Origin: Amblyornis subalaris
Taxonomy: Eukaryota; Chordata; Aves; Passeriformes; Ptilonorhynchidae
Length of the DNA: 64,000 nt
Reading direction: 5' to 3'
Assembly: GCA_018881555.1 (NCBI GenBank)
Contig: JACAXG010000014.1
Coordinates: forward strand, 6,871,213 to 6,935,212
Of this stretch, positions 43,551 to 56,100 are shown in pieces (position 1 is the stretch's first letter; every line of letters begins with the position of its first letter). Under the pieces are notes generated by a model. That model had not been told where the DNA came from. It saw only the letters and a program-made list of their open reading frames with translations, and made no database searches. Position numbers and translations under genes: made by a program.

Positions 43551-45289
43551 ACAGGGACCAGCCCCACGTTGGGTTTGCTGACTGGTTTGATTACGGTTTC
43601 CATGGAGGACAAACAGACCAACAAACACCAACCTTGTTAGCAGCGGTCACAAAACAGACAAAGGAAATCACAGTTCAGAAATTAGAGCGAGATGATTCTT
43701 AAGTTTACCTGTAAAAAACAATCACTGACTGTTACCCTTCATTTGGCTGACAGTTCATGAGACTGGAGTCTTCAGCTCAGAGATATGAGAGTTTATTTCT
43801 AAAACCCAACTTGAAGTCTAAGACAAGTACATTCATAAAACACATNAAAAAAGGCCCTACTCTTTCTAGCCCACACACACTAGATTCTAGAAGAAAAACC
43901 TCAAAAAATTCAGTGTTAAGCATAAGGCTGAGAAAAGCACAGGAAGGAAGGAATTTTTAAAAGACATGAATATTTCACAGTCCAAAAGAGTGATTTTTCC
44001 AAAATTAACATTCTTGCATCTTATATTCGTTATGTTCATTTCCAGGTCAAAATGTTTTGGTACATAAGCACAGATTTATTTTTAATCATCTTCCCTGCAA
44101 ACAGAACTTCATGTGAAATTCAAATTATCTTGTCTTTAGTGACTACAATAATGATTCCCCAGTAAAAACTTGGTTCACTGACCTCAGGACACTCCAACAC
44201 TGAACAAATTACTATCAGTTTTGCAATTCAAAACATGTAAGAAATGGCAAGAAGGATCTTAATGAAGCAGAAAGATATAACCCTAAGCAAGAAGGCAGAG
44301 ATGGTTCCAGTTCAGTTTCTTCCTTGGCGACAGACAGGTGGACACATATACAGAGTGAGCTGAGGGGTTTTGTCTCTTCAAATATCCAGCCATACCCAGA
44401 AGCTATTCTAACATTTTACTAGGAAAAGTGTACTGCAGAATGACAATTCAAAGTCATTTTGAAAGACCCTCATTTACATTTAAATCCATCTCTAAGCAAG
44501 TTTGACTTTGGATTTTTTTAAGGGGCTAATGCACTGGTATTTACTGAAGTGGCATCATGTAGGGCCAAGCAGTGCTTTGCATATAAAATCTGGTCTGGCA
44601 CCTACAGGCACAAAAGATTACTGAAGCAGCCTCCTGTTATCTGAGAGCAAGCAGACTGCACAGTATGCATAAAAAGCAGCAAGTGCACAGAAAATTTTAG
44701 GTTTAAAGTCAGTGGAGAAGATACACATTAAGAGAAACTATAGTGTCTACAGGAAAAGTGCCTCCATTCAGCTCAGATGATTATTCACTCGACTGCAATA
44801 ATTTTTGGCTGACAGTTTTTGAAAGTGGAGCATTCTCACACACTTCAGCAGCAGAAAGCCCAGCAGTACCAGTTACACACACACACTGCATCCTTTCAAA
44901 AGTATCATCAGCTCGGGAAAAGCCATGCATTTCATGTATACATAGTCCTCAGCACCCTTCCCTCCTCCCCGTTCAGCCCCACACACGCTTCTTGGTACCG
45001 CAGTTACAGCAGGGCATTATGTGCTGCACACCACCCTGCAGCTGGAACACTCAGCATACAGCTGTACTCTTTCACAAGAAAACAAGGGAATATAAACATT
45101 TGGGCTTTTTTTAAATACCGATTATCCAAAGATCAGATAAAACTATTGCCCCCCAGGTCTAATTTTAGTTTTGCTTTTTGTTCACGATACATTTCTGGTC
45201 AATTACTTGTGATTTGAAGCCACAAAAATTAAGCTCTCTTCCAGACTGGAGTTCAGGCTACTTTAGTAGGCTTTTCTAATTGTTTTTTC

Positions 45290-45303
45290 TTTTTTTTTTT
45301 TTT
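45290..45303. repeat. T14 homopolymer
   Basis: A run of 14 T within a T-rich stretch in GNB4 intron 1. On the - strand (transcript sense) it is poly(A). No element flanking it was recognised. Confidence 0.8.
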
Positions 45304-48300
45304 GAGATTCACATTTTTGAGATGCATACAGTTCAAAAAGAAATCTATCAAAAACCTCACACTACAGAATGATTAGAAATCCAATGTTAGAAAGTAAAAA
45401 CCCTATCTACTGTTTTTTTCACCCCTACTAATGCAAGTATGGGATTAAGAGTACATGGGCTGTGTGGCTACTTCAAGCACCACTTGTGAAGAGACTGATA
45501 CATCTAATCTATACTCCTTGGAATTGCTTTTGATGTTTCTCAAGCTGTTTTCAAACAGTTGCTTATTAAAGAAGATACTACATCTAATATTTAAGAAAGA
45601 TGTTAGGAAAAAAGTACTACTTATTTCCTTAATGTAACTATCTCTATACTTGCAGGGTTCCCAAAATAAAGGCTGCCTTAGTAGAAGTAATTTTTAACTG
45701 GTCGAAAGTCAGAAATTACCTACCTGCCTGGAAAGAAAATGGCCCTAGACAAAGTTTGCAACAGAAAAGGATAAAAGAAGAAACAAAATGCTGCTGCAAA
45801 GAAGTACAATATTCCCACCTGTAGCAATCTTTCCATAACGTATCAGTTTTTTATTTCTATATGAAAACTTTTTTATGAAAACATGATGTTCACTATGTTA
45901 TAAATAGCGGAATTCCCCTGTGGAGAAAAAGCCTAAGGTTACAGACAGGAGTAATCAGTCAGGCACCATGGCCAGGAGAGAGCCCATGGCTCCACCACCT
46001 GCTTTCCTGAAGGGTCTTTCCAATCCACTGGAACTTCTGTTCCTGTAAATGCTTCCTCCATGTCTCAGTCGCAGTGAGCTGGGGCAGCAGCTGAGTTACA
46101 TCACTGTCTCTGTTCCAGCCCTCAGCACCGAGCACAGACTGCTCTTGGAAGTCTTTTGGTTTTAACGTTTGAGATATGCATTCTACCATTTTTGGAGTTT
46201 TTCTCAGCAATGGTGGCTGACAGATTGGTAAAAATGGCTAAAGACTCGTAAGCTCCTGCTTCCAGAAGCTACTTGCAAAGCACAGTGATGCCTGACTCAA
46301 GGAAAAGGCAAACACAGGCACAGCTCTGAAACTCGGCAGCAATTTAACTGTTTGCTAAGGTTGTTGGCCTTTCAGCTCTCATCCTGTCACAGTTACTCGA
46401 AGCTCTACAATTCAGGGCCACAAGGTTTCTGTTGAGAGTGAGAACANAGAATTGCTCAAGCTTCTGAAGCAGCACCGCAAGGAAAAGTCAACTTTCTTCA
46501 CTTCATCCCTTTTCAAAGTGCACGCTTGGCTTTTGATGCCCATCTATCTGCATTTGTAGGAAAGTCTAATAGGTGAGCAGGAAAAAAAATGCCTTAATGA
46601 CTTCCTGTCTCCAGCTACCTGACCTTCCAAATTAGCTGCTTTTTCCTAAAGTGTGGGGAACTGCAGCGAAGTGCTCACATCATTAAATACCCGTGTACAG
46701 GGCATTCACTTTGGACTTATACTTTATGTACAAAAATAAATAAATAATCTGTCTCCCTCTTTTGGACTGCTTCCAAGACAAAAGAGGAGCTTCCCCTTTC
46801 CTGGTGTATATCTTAGAAATTAAGGTTGTGTTTGCAGCACTCAAACCTGTAGTTTTATCTCCTGGCCGCCTCATTCTCCATACTTTGGATTGGTTTTGTT
46901 TTTAGACACCTTGTATCAAAAATATTGAAAGAGCAATGGAGAAGTTTCTTGTCCAACAAGAGTCAGTCAGCGAGATAAAAAAGGGGCATTCAATATCCTA
47001 TAAAAAGCTGTAACACTTCCCTGTGAACCACTCCTCCCCTGAGATTGTTAGGAGCACCCAACCCCTTGCTATGTCCTTCCCACCACTCAATGGAAGGCAA
47101 ATAGTACTAACATAATTATTCGTTTCTTGAAATTCTAGGGCATCTGGACTTAATGCTGTCATGGAAACTTTGCTGTGCTATTTTTTTAACTCTGCCTATC
47201 GTGCCTAATGTTGAGATCAGAACAAAACTGGATCAGATCTTCCCATCAGCACCGTGCACAAGCAAAGGAAAGGGCTCTAGTCTGCTTTTTCAATAGCAAC
47301 ACAAGACAAACACATGGGCCTAAACCTAATTCATATTTTTTTTGAGGGGGGAAGCTTTTATAGAATTTAACTACCTAAAACCTAGTGTAGTCCAATGTAC
47401 TAATTTTTAGTACTGTGACATTACATTGCACTGTCAAAAGCTTTAAGTCAAATCACCAAAACTGATCAAAATGACTAGATACACACTGAAGCTCTGAAGT
47501 TAGTGTGTGAAATCAGATTTTGAAAAACATAGTATCTATACATGTAATCTGAATCAGCTCAAAAACAACTAAGCTCAACTTAAATCAAGAATCTGAAGGA
47601 AGACAAATGTCTTCCTTTTCCAAACTAGGAATAAAACTGGTTTATATGAACAATCACCTACAGCAATCAGTCATGACAGAAAGGGTCACCAGAAAAATAC
47701 TCAGATCAAATCTTTCTTTTAAGCAAAACAATTTTAAATATCGTGTATTTCAACAATAGATCATAAATGAGCATCTTTAATTTTACTTCAAGACTTCAAA
47801 TGCACAAAAATACCACACAAATTGCATTTCAATACATAAACATAAAATTACATAAGTGCTATTTATGTTAGAAATAATTACTACATTAAAATATACATAT
47901 ATAGGGCAGGAAAAACACATACAAAAAATAATCCAACAAGAATTAAATCATTAAGCTATCCTGAAACTGCTTGGATGCTCTGATGTTGACTAGATGCTGA
48001 CCACCTGAATTAATACCTGCATGATGAAAACGAACCAGGCAGGTCCAAGAGTTCCCACTGCTGATTGTGAGGAGGTGATTTGTTCTTGTAAAGCTGCCAA
48101 GCCAGTCACTGAGAGCAGCTCCAACACTTTCAATCTCATTTAAGAAGCACATTCAATCTTGGAATTGATGTGATGATTTCATTTTGTTCCCCTCCCCACC
48201 CCATTTGAAAATTAAAACCTTATAAAATAATTTTAATCTTAACATTACTCAGCTTTTTTAATGTTTCAAAACAGTGGGATTCACAATGACTCAAACACTT

Positions 48301-51300
48301 GGCTTACACTGAAAATCCATATGATTAATATTTGTCTGAAATCTAATGTTAGAAGGGGAAAAATAGTTCCTGCAAATTGTCAAACCTATTTTGCCCCAAA
48401 CAACTAATTTTATGTAACAGGTGGAACTTGAGAATGCCTTCTGCTCTACAATACAGTCAGGCACTTCTATCTTTCCTTTTCTTTCCAGTTTAAGTCCCTT
48501 CAGAATGCAACAGATTGCAGGAGTTACAGTAACTGAATCAAAATTTGGCTTACTGTATGTCAGCATTTCACAAACTTTTGGAAGATGAGACATCTTAAAG
48601 GAAATGAAACCGTTTTCAATGAACTCCATAACTATTTGCCAGCAAATGTCCATCTGTATTTGTATTAATTCTGGTTTTTATAAACCCCCAGCCCAGCTCT
48701 CACTGTGGTATTGCCCCTCACTAACTACAGCGACTCAAAATAATCAGAACCTCGAATATCACTGGTGGCATCCGAGCTGACACTCACTCAAAGCATTAAG
48801 GAGTTCCTCTCTTGCTCTTCTCTTTCAGGCTCTCTGCAAAGACAGTTTTGTTGTTCAAACACCGCAAAACACATGAACTCAAGCCTAAACAGTGCCATAT
48901 TTTTAATTAAAGCTGCAGCTTTGTACAGCGCTGCCTCCTGTTCTCTAGAAAGCTCCATGAAGCCCTCTGCACTAGTGTCAGGTACCAAACCCCAACCTGA
49001 AGAGAACAGCACACATTCTGTGTTTTTCATGAGCATTTGCTTTAGTTCTGTTTCGAATCTTTCACGTAAATTCTATTACAAAACTCTAGGTTGCAAAACA
49101 CAGAAGTTTCATACAAGAATGAAACAATAACAACTAAATTTAATTACACACTTCAGAAGACAAAGTAAGTGACAGGTCTGCATCCAATTAGAGAAAAGAA
49201 AAATTTTGGTGGAACTTAAAAAATATTTTCTTGATTTGCAATACTATGCATACTTTCTAAACAGCCAGTTCCAGGCACTTGGGAGCTGCATTAATCTGAG
49301 CATTGATATTTCCAGACAGTATTAAGTACAAAACACAATTACTGCTTTATCACTGTCCCAAAGTATTTACATTCTACGAGNATGCACTGCACGTCAAGTT
49401 CAGAGATTTTGAGTTTCTTACTAGTTCGATACAACATTTCAAAGTGACTTCTGAGATATAAAAAACAATAAATCAAATGACTGCCTTCAGTGACACAACA
49501 GTCATAAATTAAGAATCTGGCAGAAAAGACAGTAACTAAGGAAGATCANCACTTCTCTACATACAGTGGGAGGTTTTTTATTTGTATTTCTTATTCATCT
49601 TCAAAATCTTATATTCATAAATTCTGTGCCATTTTTTTAAAAGTTCCACAATGGTCCAGGAGAGAACTATGCAGTTCTGTATTCAAAAACATTTTTGCAA
49701 GGTTTTCTAGTGAGGTTTTTGAGTCCCACGTTTTTCTTTAGAAACTGGAAAATTTAAATACTTGGACAACTTAAACACCAGATATATTAGTCCCCAACTA
49801 AGCGACATGAAGACACGGTTGAAACTTTCATTATCCAACATAAATACAACACATGACATTTGTAGCCAACAATTTTTTACTTAATATTTAAATGACCTGA
49901 GCAGTTCATCAAGACCAATTTTCCAAGCACTCAGGAAAGGGCTGAACTACAGATAAAGCAGCAGCTATTTGCTGTAGCACTTTAACAATACAGAAGAGAG
50001 AAAAAGACACATCTGTAACCTGAAACTCAATTTTTTCATGATTAACAGATGAAAGGTATTATTATATACTATTATAGCAGCCTCAGTTCTCAACCTATTA
50101 AATCTGTATAACCCATCTACATTATCCACTGTAAAAACTGCTAATTTTAAAGAAATAATAATTCTGTGTTGCCTATAGTTTGCCACAGTAGACACATAGC
50201 AAGAGATATCCATGTATTTATGATCTCCCTCATTTTCCTAGCCCCCTTCTTCCAAGATAACATCAGGCTGTTCTTTGGAAGCACAAATTAACTTCACCAC
50301 AGCTATCGTGCTTAAGAATCACAAACAAACATTGCAAAAACCCACTGAAGATTCCCATCCCATTAAGAGACTTTCAGGACTGTAAGTGCTTGTCATGTGG
50401 TTTGTTTCATCTTAATTTGTTGATATAGTTATTATTCCTGTTAACATGACTTCAGACTTCCCCCGACTCCAACCAGTAATTACACCCTCTGTAGCTGACT
50501 CTTACTTGTCAGATTAGTGACCGTCTTTTACATCACTTCCCATATTTCTAGTAGAAGTCAGGAAGCAGCTTCAGGTTTTCCTCTGAGCACTCCAATGACT
50601 TTGCAGACCCACGTCCCCGATATTCCCACTACTCCCCACAGGAAGAGTTTTCATCTCTCCCAATGCATTTACAGGGGGANGGAGAGGCTGGTACCTGTCT
50701 CCTCTCTCTGCACCATTTTGCCATTCTTCCCCCTTCCTTTTCCAGTACTCTCCACCTAGCAGAGATAAGCTACTCCTCTGCAGCTTCAGAAACTGATTAT
50801 ACCTAATTAAATTAAGTACTTTTTTCCTCAACTCATACTTAGCTTTGAGACTTACCCTGGTTCTATTTCAGAACTGAAAACCATCCTGGAAAATCATGTA
50901 CNTTCCAAGCTACAAGAATCAGTCCAATAAAAGACAACATGCCTATTTTCAAACTGTGTAATTAACACAAGGGAACAGATCAGAGGCTTATTTTGCATTA
51001 GTTCAGATAATATTACAGCATAAACTAAACTCGTTTACCACCTCTATATCTGGTAGAAATTTGCATGCTTTTCACAATTTCCAACAGAAATCAAACTAAA
51101 AATTAAAGGTGGCGATAACCTCAGCAACAAGTGCAAAAATAAAAGAACAGATTTTAAATAAATAACTAAATAAATCCGGACGGGGAAACCAGCAATACCT
51201 GCAAAGTATTATACAAAAAGCACCTAATGACTTTGCACTTTTCCTAAAGACGGGGAGCACCTTCCGATTCCCCCTTGCCACAACAGTCACACCAGGCGTG

Positions 51301-51991
51301 CAAGTTGCAGCCCCTTGCCACAAACCCGATTTACGGAATGCTGAAACCCGAACAAGGGTTGGGTTGCTCTAGTCAGGTACAGAAATGAGAGCAGGAGCTA
51401 CCGTGGATACTCCACAAGCCTGGGAACTGCCTGTTGCTGCCAGCCGTGCAGACTTCCAGACCCGAAACGCCGGTCCAGCCGGTGCTGCTGGGATGGTCGG
51501 AGCGCTCTGCGCGCCCCGTGCACCGGCCAGCACTGCCCACCGCGGGACTCCCAGCGCCGGGGCTGGCCCTGACGACCCCCGGCAAGGGGCAGCTCCTTCG
51601 CTGGCGAGGGGCCCCCGCAGCGCTCCGTGCGCGCCTCGCAGCCCCGGCGCTCACTGCGGGTCCCGCGCGAGGCCGGGCCGGACAGGCGGCACCGGGGGTC
51701 GCTGCCCCCGCCCTCCGCCCGCTTCTCGCCGCCCAGCCCGGGGTACCGAGCCGCTCCCTCCCTTCCGCACCCCTCGGCCCCGGCACCACCCCNGGGGACC
51801 CTCTGCGGCCCTGCCCCGGCCCCTCCCTACCCCGCGGAGCCCGGGCGCGGTGCTCGCGCCATGCCCGCGCTCCGGGGCGGGACGGGACGGGACCGGGTGA
51901 TTCCGCCTGCTCGCCCCGGCCGCTCCCGGCGGACCCCGGGACCGCGCCCCTGTCCCGCGGCCACCCCGGCTGCTCTCCCGCGGGACTTCAC

Positions 51992-52544
51992 CTGCGGTGG
52001 GGCCTCACCTGCGGGGGTCTCACGGCGCTGGGGCCGCTGCCGGCGGCGCCGCCCGACCGCTGCCTTCCTCCCGCGCCCCCCAGCGCTGCGGTGGTGCCGC
52101 CCATACCCCCCCCGCCCCCCCCCCCGCAGCGGATGGGGCCGCCCAAGGGGCGGGGCGGGCGCGGCACTGCCGGGCGGCCCCGCGGGGGCAGCGCCGGACG
52201 CGCCACCGGGACCTCCCCGGACCCTCCCGGGGACCGCCGACCCGAGCCCACCCCTGGGCTCCGCGGCCCGGGCGGGAAGCGCGCTGGAGCCTCCCGCCCG
52301 CCCGCAGTCCCGANGGGCTGCCGGCGCTGCCGCCGCGCCGGGAAGAGCGGCCCGCAGCCCCATGCGGCCCCGCCCGGCCGAGGCTTCCCGGCCCCGGCGC
52401 GGCGAGCGGACCCGCGGCGGGGGGGGGGTGGACCGGGCACCGCCCTGGGGCAGCCCTGGGGCAGCCCCGTGGAGCCCCGGGGGCCGGGCAGAGCCGGCCG
52501 CGGGCGGCGCCCGGGTGCGCGGGTATCCCCCGGGCGGAGGTACC
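51992..52544 (-). other. GNB4: Candidate noncoding first exon(s) of GNB4
   Basis: Three good - strand donors lie in the CpG island: CGCAG|GTACCT with exon end 52544, CCGCAG|GTGAGG with exon end 52009, and CCGCAG|GTGAAG with exon end 51992. Any could splice to the acceptor at 36588. The start sites cannot be fixed from sequence alone. Confidence 0.45.
52106..52125 (-). promoter_or_regulatory. G-run tract (C8-G-C11 on + strand)
   Basis: On the - strand, the GNB4 sense strand, this is a run of 11 G, one C, then 8 G. A tract like this can form a G-quadruplex, with an i-motif on the other strand. A second run of 10 G on the + strand is at 52419-52428. Whether they matter for GNB4 is inference. 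Confidence 0.6.
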
Positions 52545-52653
52545 TGCGGTGTCCGGGCGGCCGCGGAGCGCGGTGTCACCGAGCCGCCGCCATGGCGCTG
52601 CTGGGGCGGGAGCGGCTCCGCCCCGCCCGCATGGACCGGACAACGTGACGGCC

Positions 52654-52667
52654 GTTGCCATGGCAGC
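52654..52667. promoter_or_regulatory. RFX/X-box-like palindrome
   Basis: GTTGCCATGGCAGC differs by one base from a perfect GTTGCCATGGCAAC inverted repeat, the RFX-factor X-box type. It lies seven bases from the CRE. X-box plus CRE is a known pairing at some promoters; function here is inference. Confidence 0.55.
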
Positions 52668-52673
52668 GCCGCG

Positions 52674-52681
52674 TGACGTCA
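52674..52681. promoter_or_regulatory. Full palindromic CRE, TGACGTCA
   Basis: An exact consensus CREB/ATF site with a CpG core, about 130 bp upstream of the nearest candidate GNB4 first-exon end. Unmethylated CREs in CpG islands are often bound by CREB; binding here is inferred. Confidence 0.65.
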
Positions 52682-52732
52682 GAGCGCGCGCGGGGCCACG
52701 CCCCGCTGCAGGCGGTGCCTCTGTCACCGCGG

Positions 52733-53122
52733 GTGTGACAATGTGAGAGACGGGACCGGGGCGTGGGGACCCCGAGAGTGACACTTCGAGAGACGGGACC
52801 CCTGGCGTGGGGACCCTATATGGGTGACAACCGTGAGAGACGGGACCTGGGGCGTGGGGATCCCCAGTGTGACAATGTGAGAGACGGGACCCGGAGCGTG
52901 GGGTCCCCGAGTGTGACAATGTGAGAGACGAGACCCGGAGCGTGGGGACTCTGTGGGTGACAACCGTGAGAGACGGAACCGGGGCGTGGAGATCCCGTGT
53001 GTGACAATGTGAGAGACGGGACCCGGGGCATGGGGACGCTGTGGGTAACAACTGTGAGAGACGGGACACGAGGGACCCGGGCANGGGGACCCCGGCGAAT
53101 GGGGCCCCTGTGGGTGATAACC
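52733..53122. repeat. GC-rich minisatellite, ~44-bp unit, ~8 copies
   Basis: Units share a GTGACAA...GTGAGAGACGGGAC core followed by a GGGGCGTGGGGA-type block. The GAGAGACG core starts at 52745, 52788, 52835, 52879, 52923, 52968, 53011 and 53056, a spacing of 43-47 bp, and copies decay toward 53122. Two subtypes are mixed: GTGACAATGTGAGAG and GTGACAACCGTGAGAG. It abuts the upstream edge of the GNB4 CpG island. - strand open frames crossing it are repeat artefacts. Confidence 0.93.
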
Positions 53123-56100
53123 CTGGGTGGTGATGAAGTGCTGAATGGGTACTCAAACCNTGTGTACTCCTCACAAAGCTGCAATCCTCCATCCCATCAT
53201 GGTGCACCCCTCCTTACAGCAGCACGTGGAAGGCAGGAAGGCCGTCAGAGACTGACTGCCAGGGCTTTGTCAGTCTCGCTGCAGACCTGTCTGACCATTT
53301 CACATCTGATGCTCATATTGCAATCAAATTACAAAGTACAACCACAGCCAACGTGAGACCTGAGAATATATGGCCTAGCTGATTTGTGAGATGCTCTGGC
53401 CACCCCTCTGAGCCTCTCCTGCTGCACTGACCCTGATGCCACAGGGATACCTCTGCAGGAGTCAGAGCCTCAGCACAGCCAGCCTAAGGCGGCCCTGGTC
53501 AGCCCTCCAGCACTAACCATGGGACACTTGCATCATCCCTCTTCTCAGCACGGGTCTGCCACGCCCTCAGCAACACAAAGTGTCAAATTTTCGTAAAATA
53601 TTTTACGTGGNTATCATAACTTGTGTGGGTAAAGTGATCTTTGAGCTATTCGTGTGTTACTGATAAATGGCTTGGGATTAATGACAGTACCTGCTGCAAC
53701 ATATAGTACATACTGTAAGGAAACAGCTCATTGCTTACCTTAAATCGGTCTTAAAAAACATGCACGTCCCCTGACTGACTCAAACTTATTATTTTAATAG
53801 CTCTGTCCTGGTCTCAAAGTCTGTGTTATGCTTCCCTGCACTGCAATACATCTGTCTTCCGTTTATCCAAAGGACAGATGCCGTTCAGCAATGTGTTTAC
53901 TTTGCATTTAATGAGTGATCACACAGCAGAAATCAACAAAGAATAGGTTTGATTTTGTTGGACCATACTTGAGGAAAATAAACTTATCTCATTGTATCAC
54001 CCTATAAGTAGCTTAAATTTTTATAAAAGGGAGAAATTGGCACAAGGATATTTCTCCCTTAAACTATGCTTGTTCCATTACATTTTTCCTAATTCAGTCT
54101 TCAGAACCCTGAATAGTGATTACTGACAAGATACAGTCCCAGAATGAGCACACCATTTCTTGCCTTCTGTTTTCCAACAAGTCTGGAAAATAACAGGCAG
54201 CAAGGAAAGCCCTAGAAAAGTTCAGATGGTATTTGGGTAGTTACATATTATTAAATTATCAGGTTTTGTCCTTCCAGTGCAAATTGAAGCATTTAAAATT
54301 ACATAATTTATCCTCATGACTCATTTGGGAGACAGGGAAGATTCTTCAGTTGCAGGCTGTGAAAATGAAGCACACAGGACAGAGTTCTCCACAGGGGAAC
54401 TCATCCTGCAGGGGTGGCATTGCCTCTGCTGTGGTGGCCCAAGGCAAACAGCAAAGCAGAGTTTGCAAGGAGGAATATCTTGTCTTGGACCAACCAATAC
54501 AGATAACAGAAACTGCCCCTCCTTATAAAACTCATCTCACCCACTGTGTAGTGGGTTTAGTCATTTATTAGATGAAGTTACAAATTCCTAATGAAATAGA
54601 AATCCCCAGTTCTCCTGCTGGCAGTGTTTTACCACCAGCTTTTATTCAATTCTGCTTCTGATCACTGGTTTCACATGCCAAGCTCCACTCTGCACAATCA
54701 GAGCTTACCCCTAATGGAGCCATTCTTATGCCAGTTCTGCAATATGCTTTGTATTATTTTAGAGTTTATATAAGGAATCAATTTGTTCTGCAGTGAAAGA
54801 GAAATGTTGAGANACAGTGCCAGATTAGTTTTTAAAATCAATATCCGGATCAGTTTCTCTAACATGTTCCCTTTGAATTATGAGCTACTACAGCCAACGC
54901 AGCAACTTTGGTTTCTGATGGATTAAATGCTTCTGGAGGCCTCCAGTGCTTGGATCCCTGCCCGATGGGCCTGAAACACCTCCAAAGGGAAGGTAGAGGA
55001 AGGGAAACCTGTTTGGAGATTGTGCTGATTCAGCTGTAACTGAAAACCTCGGCCAGGACAGCTCCAGCAGCACCTGAAGCACCCTTTTGATGGAAATTTA
55101 TGAAATGCTGTGTGCTAGAACAGTGAATGGGTATGAGGAAGCAATGAGACATTTTCTAAAACACTCCCCAGTCTTGCCAGGGCTCAAACCAAGAGACACA
55201 AAGATGGACAGGGACACGTATAATCTAAATGACTAAAATACCACCAGAGTCTCTGCACNTCTTTTCTTGGTTCCAGGGAAATGCAGGGGTCACTGTCAGC
55301 CTGGTACTTTCCGTGCACCAGAAAGCCCCCACATTTCCTTAGCCCATTATCTAATTCCTTCCCCAAACATTTCAGGATACACGTGAAGGAGTCATATTTG
55401 CTCAGGAGACAAGTCAAAGGAAAAAAAAACCACAACCCAAGCCATAACTAAGAAATGTAGATCCAGANGGAATCCCCTGATCTGGTGTGACTGAATCACA
55501 CAACCTCTCTGACTGACTTTAGGAAAACAAAAGATAAAATAAATTGCTCATTCAGACTTCAGAATTAATTTATCGATGGAGCAGTCTACTTCCTTGACAC
55601 CTCTACAGGGTTGTTTGTGTCACTGGTTAAATCAGGCCACCCCACACTTGCACAGTTGCCTTTTGCTTCGTCCTCATTCTTTGTTTATGTCTGACAGCAC
55701 TTCTGCTGCTGCAATCTGCAGCTCTTCAGGTGAGATATGCTAATCTACATCTCTTCTCCCTCACATTTGCATCTTTCTTTCCAGATCTAGGAACTAAAAT
55801 GGCAATTAACCCCTTACTAATAAGTGAGCAGTCTCACATCATTCTTTATTCAAGCCTTATGGAGAGCCCAAGACTTAAAAGTTCACTTAATTTACTGATT
55901 TATTTTAATTACACATATTTTCTTTATATTCATATACATGATAGGAAAACATATCCCCCTTCAGATACCCCTTCCTCAGTTCATTCCTAAATATGAGAGC
56001 AAAGGTTTTACTGTTTTACTTTCATTTTCCTGNTTTTACTCTCACTGGAGTCCAACATTCACTCCTTCCCAGACCCCTCTGCCTGCTCAGGGCACAGCTG

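Larger units (their letters stand above)
36588..51991 (-). other. GNB4: GNB4 first intron (~15 kb)
   Basis: Inferred intron between the noncoding first exon in the CpG island and the start-codon exon. It is AT-rich, with a CR1 tail at 43478-43550 and a T14 run at 45290-45303. No coding exon is convincingly seen. Three modest - strand open frames at 47943-49072 are discussed among the findings. Confidence 0.65.
51430..52740 (-). promoter_or_regulatory. GNB4: CpG island, GNB4 promoter
   Basis: About 1.3 kb of very GC- and CpG-rich sequence in otherwise AT-rich DNA, located where the GNB4 noncoding first exon must lie. It has GC boxes (GGGGCGGGGC at about 52147), no TATA box, a full CRE and an RFX-like palindrome at its upstream (right) edge. 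Long open frames on all strands here are a by-product of few AT-rich stop codons. Confidence 0.85.

Noticed and set aside
45959..46210. - strand 83-codon open frame near a possible repeat
   Set aside because: It resembles neither CR1 nor a known protein. It is short and lies in GNB4 intron 1.
52591..52648. ATG in a good Kozak context (GCCGCCATGG) on the + strand
   Set aside because: It is followed by only 19 codons before a stop, and no downstream exon was identified. It more likely reflects a YY1/GC-rich promoter motif.
51385..52746. Several very long overlapping open frames (up to 404 codons) on both strands of the CpG island
   Set aside because: Extreme GC content removes AT-rich stop codons in every frame. 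The products are low-complexity Pro/Ala/Gly/Arg strings, and the region is a promoter.
52020..53207. 395-codon - strand open frame with repeated SRLSHCHT-like peptides
   Set aside because: The peptide repeats only mirror the minisatellite. Unit lengths of 43-47 bp do not preserve frame, so this is not a repeat protein.
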